Of a stretch of 6,981 nt of DNA, positions 5,204 through 6,981 are shown one piece after another (positions within the stretch are counted from its first letter, which is position 1; every line of letters begins with the position of its first letter). The DNA is from Candidatus Caldipriscus sp. T1.2 (GTDB lineage Bacteria > Hydrothermota > Hydrothermia > LBFQ01): contig LBFQ01000053.1 in assembly GCA_000980735.1 (NCBI GenBank), forward strand, positions 3,594-10,574, given 5' to 3'. A program made the translations under genes and the position numbers. A model generated the notes under the pieces. The model did no database searches. It saw nothing but the letters and a program-made list of their open reading frames with translations, and was not told the origin of the DNA.

Positions 5204-6981
5204 TGGGAAATTTTATGCGGGTTTAAAATTGTTGTTTATGTTCATAATCTCGTACATAGTGGTTGAGGGGGAAATTAGAGATAGCCTAAACCAAAGGGTA
5301 CCTTTTGCGGTCATCAGGGTTGAGGAACTAAAAAAGGGTACTTACTCGGATGAAAACGGAAATTACTACCTTAAGCTTCCGAACGGGAGATGGACAATAA
5401 CTGTCAGCGCCTTGGGAAAGGAAACATACAAATTCACAGTTGAAGGTAAGGATACCACCATAAGGTACAATATATTCTTGAGGGAAAAACCCCTACAAAC
5501 GAGGGAGATAGTGATAACCGCCAAAAGGGAGGAGTTCAAGAAGGAGACTGGTCAGGTCTTGAGGTTTAAGGCGGAGGTGATAAGAAGTGCCCCTTCTTTT
5601 ATAACCGCGGATATCTTTAAAACCATTCAGGATCTCCCGGGGGTTCTAGCGCTTGCGGACTTTTCCGGTAAGTTTTCTGTAAGGAGCGGTAGTCCAAGCG
5701 AGAATGGTGTATTACTTGACAACGCGGTGATATTCAACCCTTACCATTTGGGGGGGTTTTTCTCCATATTTGACGCGGATGCCCTTGAAAGTTTCAACTT
5801 TTATAGGTCCGTTTTTCCTGCAAAATTCGGAAATTTCACCTCCTCCATTCTAGAAATGAAAACCATAGATCCCGATAGTACCTACGGTAACCTCTCCGTA
5901 AGCCTTTTGGCTTCAAAGATCTTTCAAACATACAAGTGGAAAAATTATGGGGCATTCATCTCCGCGAGAAGATCATACTTTGACTACACATTAAAGCTCC
6001 TTGATTACGACTTCCCATATTACTTCTACGATATCCTCGGGAAGGTTTATAGGGACTTTAACGAAAATTGGAAACTTTCCGCAACATTTATGCACGGAAG
6101 GGATAAGTTTAATTTTAACCTTTTTGGTGGGTTCTTGAGGACGATTTGGGGAAACGATGTAATTTCAATTAACTCAAGGTACGTTATGGGGAATTGGCTG
6201 AACTTTACATCTATAAGCACCACGAACTTTACCAACAGCTTCTCCTTCGGCTTTAACGATCAGACAATAGCTTCGTTTAACGCCCCAATGAATTTGGTGA
6301 ATTTTAGGACGGAATTTTTGAGGATATACGAAGATCTTGAGAAGAACTTCGGATTCGAGGCGCATAGGGGTTGGGGGAAATTTGAACAGGATTTTTTCGC
6401 ATCAAGATTTGAATTCTCGGGGCTTTCTTACACCTTATCCCTTTACGGTGAGTATTTATTTAAACGCGGGAATTACAACCTCTCCATAGGTTTGAGGGTC
6501 AACGGATTTTTAAGGAGGCTTTTTCAGGATAAAAATAGGGATATAGTTTTCGTAAATCCCGAACCTAGATTAAGCGCGAAGTACTTTATAGGTCCAGATC
6601 TCGCTATAAAGGGGGGTTTTGGAGTTTATCACCAATATTATGCGGGTTTGTCGGGTGGGGGTGGAAGGCTCGGCGAGGTTTTATCTTCCTTTTATTATTG
6701 GCTTCCCGTTTATAGGGGAATTGAACCCCAAAAATCATTCCAGTACTCCTTGGGAATTTCAGGTATAACATCCTGGGGAGATTGGGAGATAGAGGCTTTT
6801 TACAAGGATTATCCCAACATACTTCTTGAAAATCCCAACGTGGATCCAAAGGACATATTCGGAACCTTACTTAGAAGAGGGAAAGGTTGGGCGTACGGAT
6901 TTGACGGTTATATAAGGAAGGATGTGGGGAATATCATGGGTATGATCTCGTATTCCTTTCTCGTTGGAAGGGTGAAAATTG
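5193..6981 (+). CDS. TonB-dependent receptor with N-terminal carboxypeptidase-regulatory-like domain, 3' truncated
   Basis: The frame runs open for 596 codons to the window edge. Residues 1 to about 26 look like a signal peptide: Lys6 and Lys12, then the hydrophobic LLFMFIISYIVV. Residues 26-98 fit a CarboxypepD-regulatory-like beta-sandwich (GEIRDSLNQRVPFAV, then SDENGNYYLKLPNG and ITVSALG). EIVITAKRE (105-113) links to the plug (about 120-225), with IFKTIQDLPGV, the FSVRSGSPSENGVLLDN segment and PAKFGNFTSSILEM. From about 230 onward the sequence is aromatic-rich strands of the outer-membrane barrel. Such receptors import bulky ligands using energy from TonB-ExbBD; the ligand is unknown here. 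No SusD-like partner is visible. I chose ATG 5193 because it supplies the charged n-region; TTG 5187, TTG 5229 and ATG 5238 are alternatives. The later starts would lose the lysines but avoid overlap with the protease gene. The barrel end lies beyond the window. Confidence 0.88.
   Translation, partial: MGNIGKFYAGLKLLFMFIISYIVVEGEIRDSLNQRVPFAVIRVEELKKGTYSDENGNYYLKLPNGRWTITVSALGKETYKFTVEGKDTTIRYNIFLREKPLQTREIVITAKREEFKKETGQVLRFKAEVIRSAPSFITADIFKTIQDLPGVLALADFSGKFSVRSGSPSENGVLLDNAVIFNPYHLGGFFSIFDADALESFNFYRSVFPAKFGNFTSSILEMKTIDPDSTYGNLSVSLLASKIFQTYKWKNYGAFISARRSYFDYTLKLLDYDFPYYFYDILGKVYRDFNENWKLSATFMHGRDKFNFNLFGGFLRTIWGNDVISINSRYVMGNWLNFTSISTTNFTNSFSFGFNDQTIASFNAPMNLVNFRTEFLRIYEDLEKNFGFEAHRGWGKFEQDFFASRFEFSGLSYTLSLYGEYLFKRGNYNLSIGLRVNGFLRRLFQDKNRDIVFVNPEPRLSAKYFIGPDLAIKGGFGVYHQYYAGLSGGGGRLGEVLSSFYYWLPVYRGIEPQKSFQYSLGISGITSWGDWEIEAFYKDYPNILLENPNVDPKDIFGTLLRRGKGWAYGFDGYIRKDVGNIMGMISYSFLVGRVKI
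5210..5215 (-). promoter_or_regulatory. Candidate -10 box for the metallopeptidase gene
   Basis: On the minus strand TAAAAT is followed by exactly 6 nt (TTCCCA) and then the ATG at 5203, mirroring the spacing on the opposite strand. This again suggests a leaderless transcript. It lies inside the signal-peptide codons of the receptor gene. No convincing -35 box was found. Confidence 0.45.

Larger units (their letters stand above)
5181..5215. repeat. Inverted repeat spanning the head-to-head gene starts
   Basis: Arms TAAAATTT (5181-5188) and AAATTTTA (5208-5215) are exact reverse complements. Between them lie the two start codons, ATG at 5193-5195 and its mirror CAT at 5201-5203, almost symmetric about position 5198. 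The 35-bp element therefore carries both candidate -10 boxes and both starts. It could also serve as an operator for a dimeric regulator. Confidence 0.6.

Noticed and set aside
6047..6849. Three minus-strand frames of 62-81 codons near the right edge
   Set aside because: They are antisense to the open TonB-dependent receptor frame, which shows clear barrel-type coding through the same bases.
1..6981. CRISPR arrays, insertion sequences, long direct repeats, attachment sites next to the tRNA
   Set aside because: No regularly spaced repeats, transposase or integrase genes were seen. The tRNA 3' end is not duplicated elsewhere in the window as far as I could read.

Overview
The window looks like part of an uncultivated, probably thermophilic, Gram-negative bacterium recovered as a shotgun clone. 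Outer-membrane proteins (a TonB-dependent receptor and a protease with a barrel-like C-terminus) argue for an outer membrane. Frequent AGG/AGA arginine, ATA isoleucine and GGG/GGA glycine codons, with protein rich in Lys/Glu/Arg, are the usual thermophile pattern. This is inference; no 16S or ribosomal marker is present. The first 13 bases match the XbaI-BamHI-SmaI part of a pUC-type polylinker, so the left edge is probably a cloning junction.

Layout. Left edge, + strand: the 3' part of a two-CCG-domain Fe-S oxidoreductase (HdrD/GlpC-like), cut off at the clone end. It converges on, and overlaps by 11 bp, a minus-strand series that reads right to left: surface metalloprotease (5203-2768), tRNA-Val(GAC) (2745-2672), nuoH (2670-1705), acpS (1711-1350, carrying a -1 frameshift) and a ComEA-like helix-hairpin-helix membrane protein (1377-925). 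From nuoH onward the minus-strand genes overlap or abut. On the + strand from 5193 to the right edge is a long open frame with no stop, the N-terminal ~596 residues of a TonB-dependent receptor.

How the parts work together. NuoH is a membrane subunit of complex I standing apart from the rest of a nuo operon. AcpS activates acyl carrier protein, and the HhH protein resembles the DNA-binding competence protein ComEA, so this run is mixed housekeeping. The protease and the TonB-dependent receptor are head-to-head and may form a surface digestion/uptake pair (inference).

The most interesting signals are: (1) the head-to-head protease and receptor genes overlap by 11 bp at their starts, and each ATG follows TAAAAT plus exactly 6 nt within an inverted repeat, which suggests two leaderless transcripts with interpenetrating promoters; (2) nuoH starts at TTG one base after the tRNA-Val discriminator, so tRNA 3' processing would leave an essentially leaderless nuoH mRNA; (3) acpS is split by a -1 shift in a T6 run just before a stop; (4) no clear Shine-Dalgarno sequence is seen before any complete gene. 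No CRISPR array, insertion sequence or riboswitch was seen, and no stretch longer than about 30 bases is without a gene.
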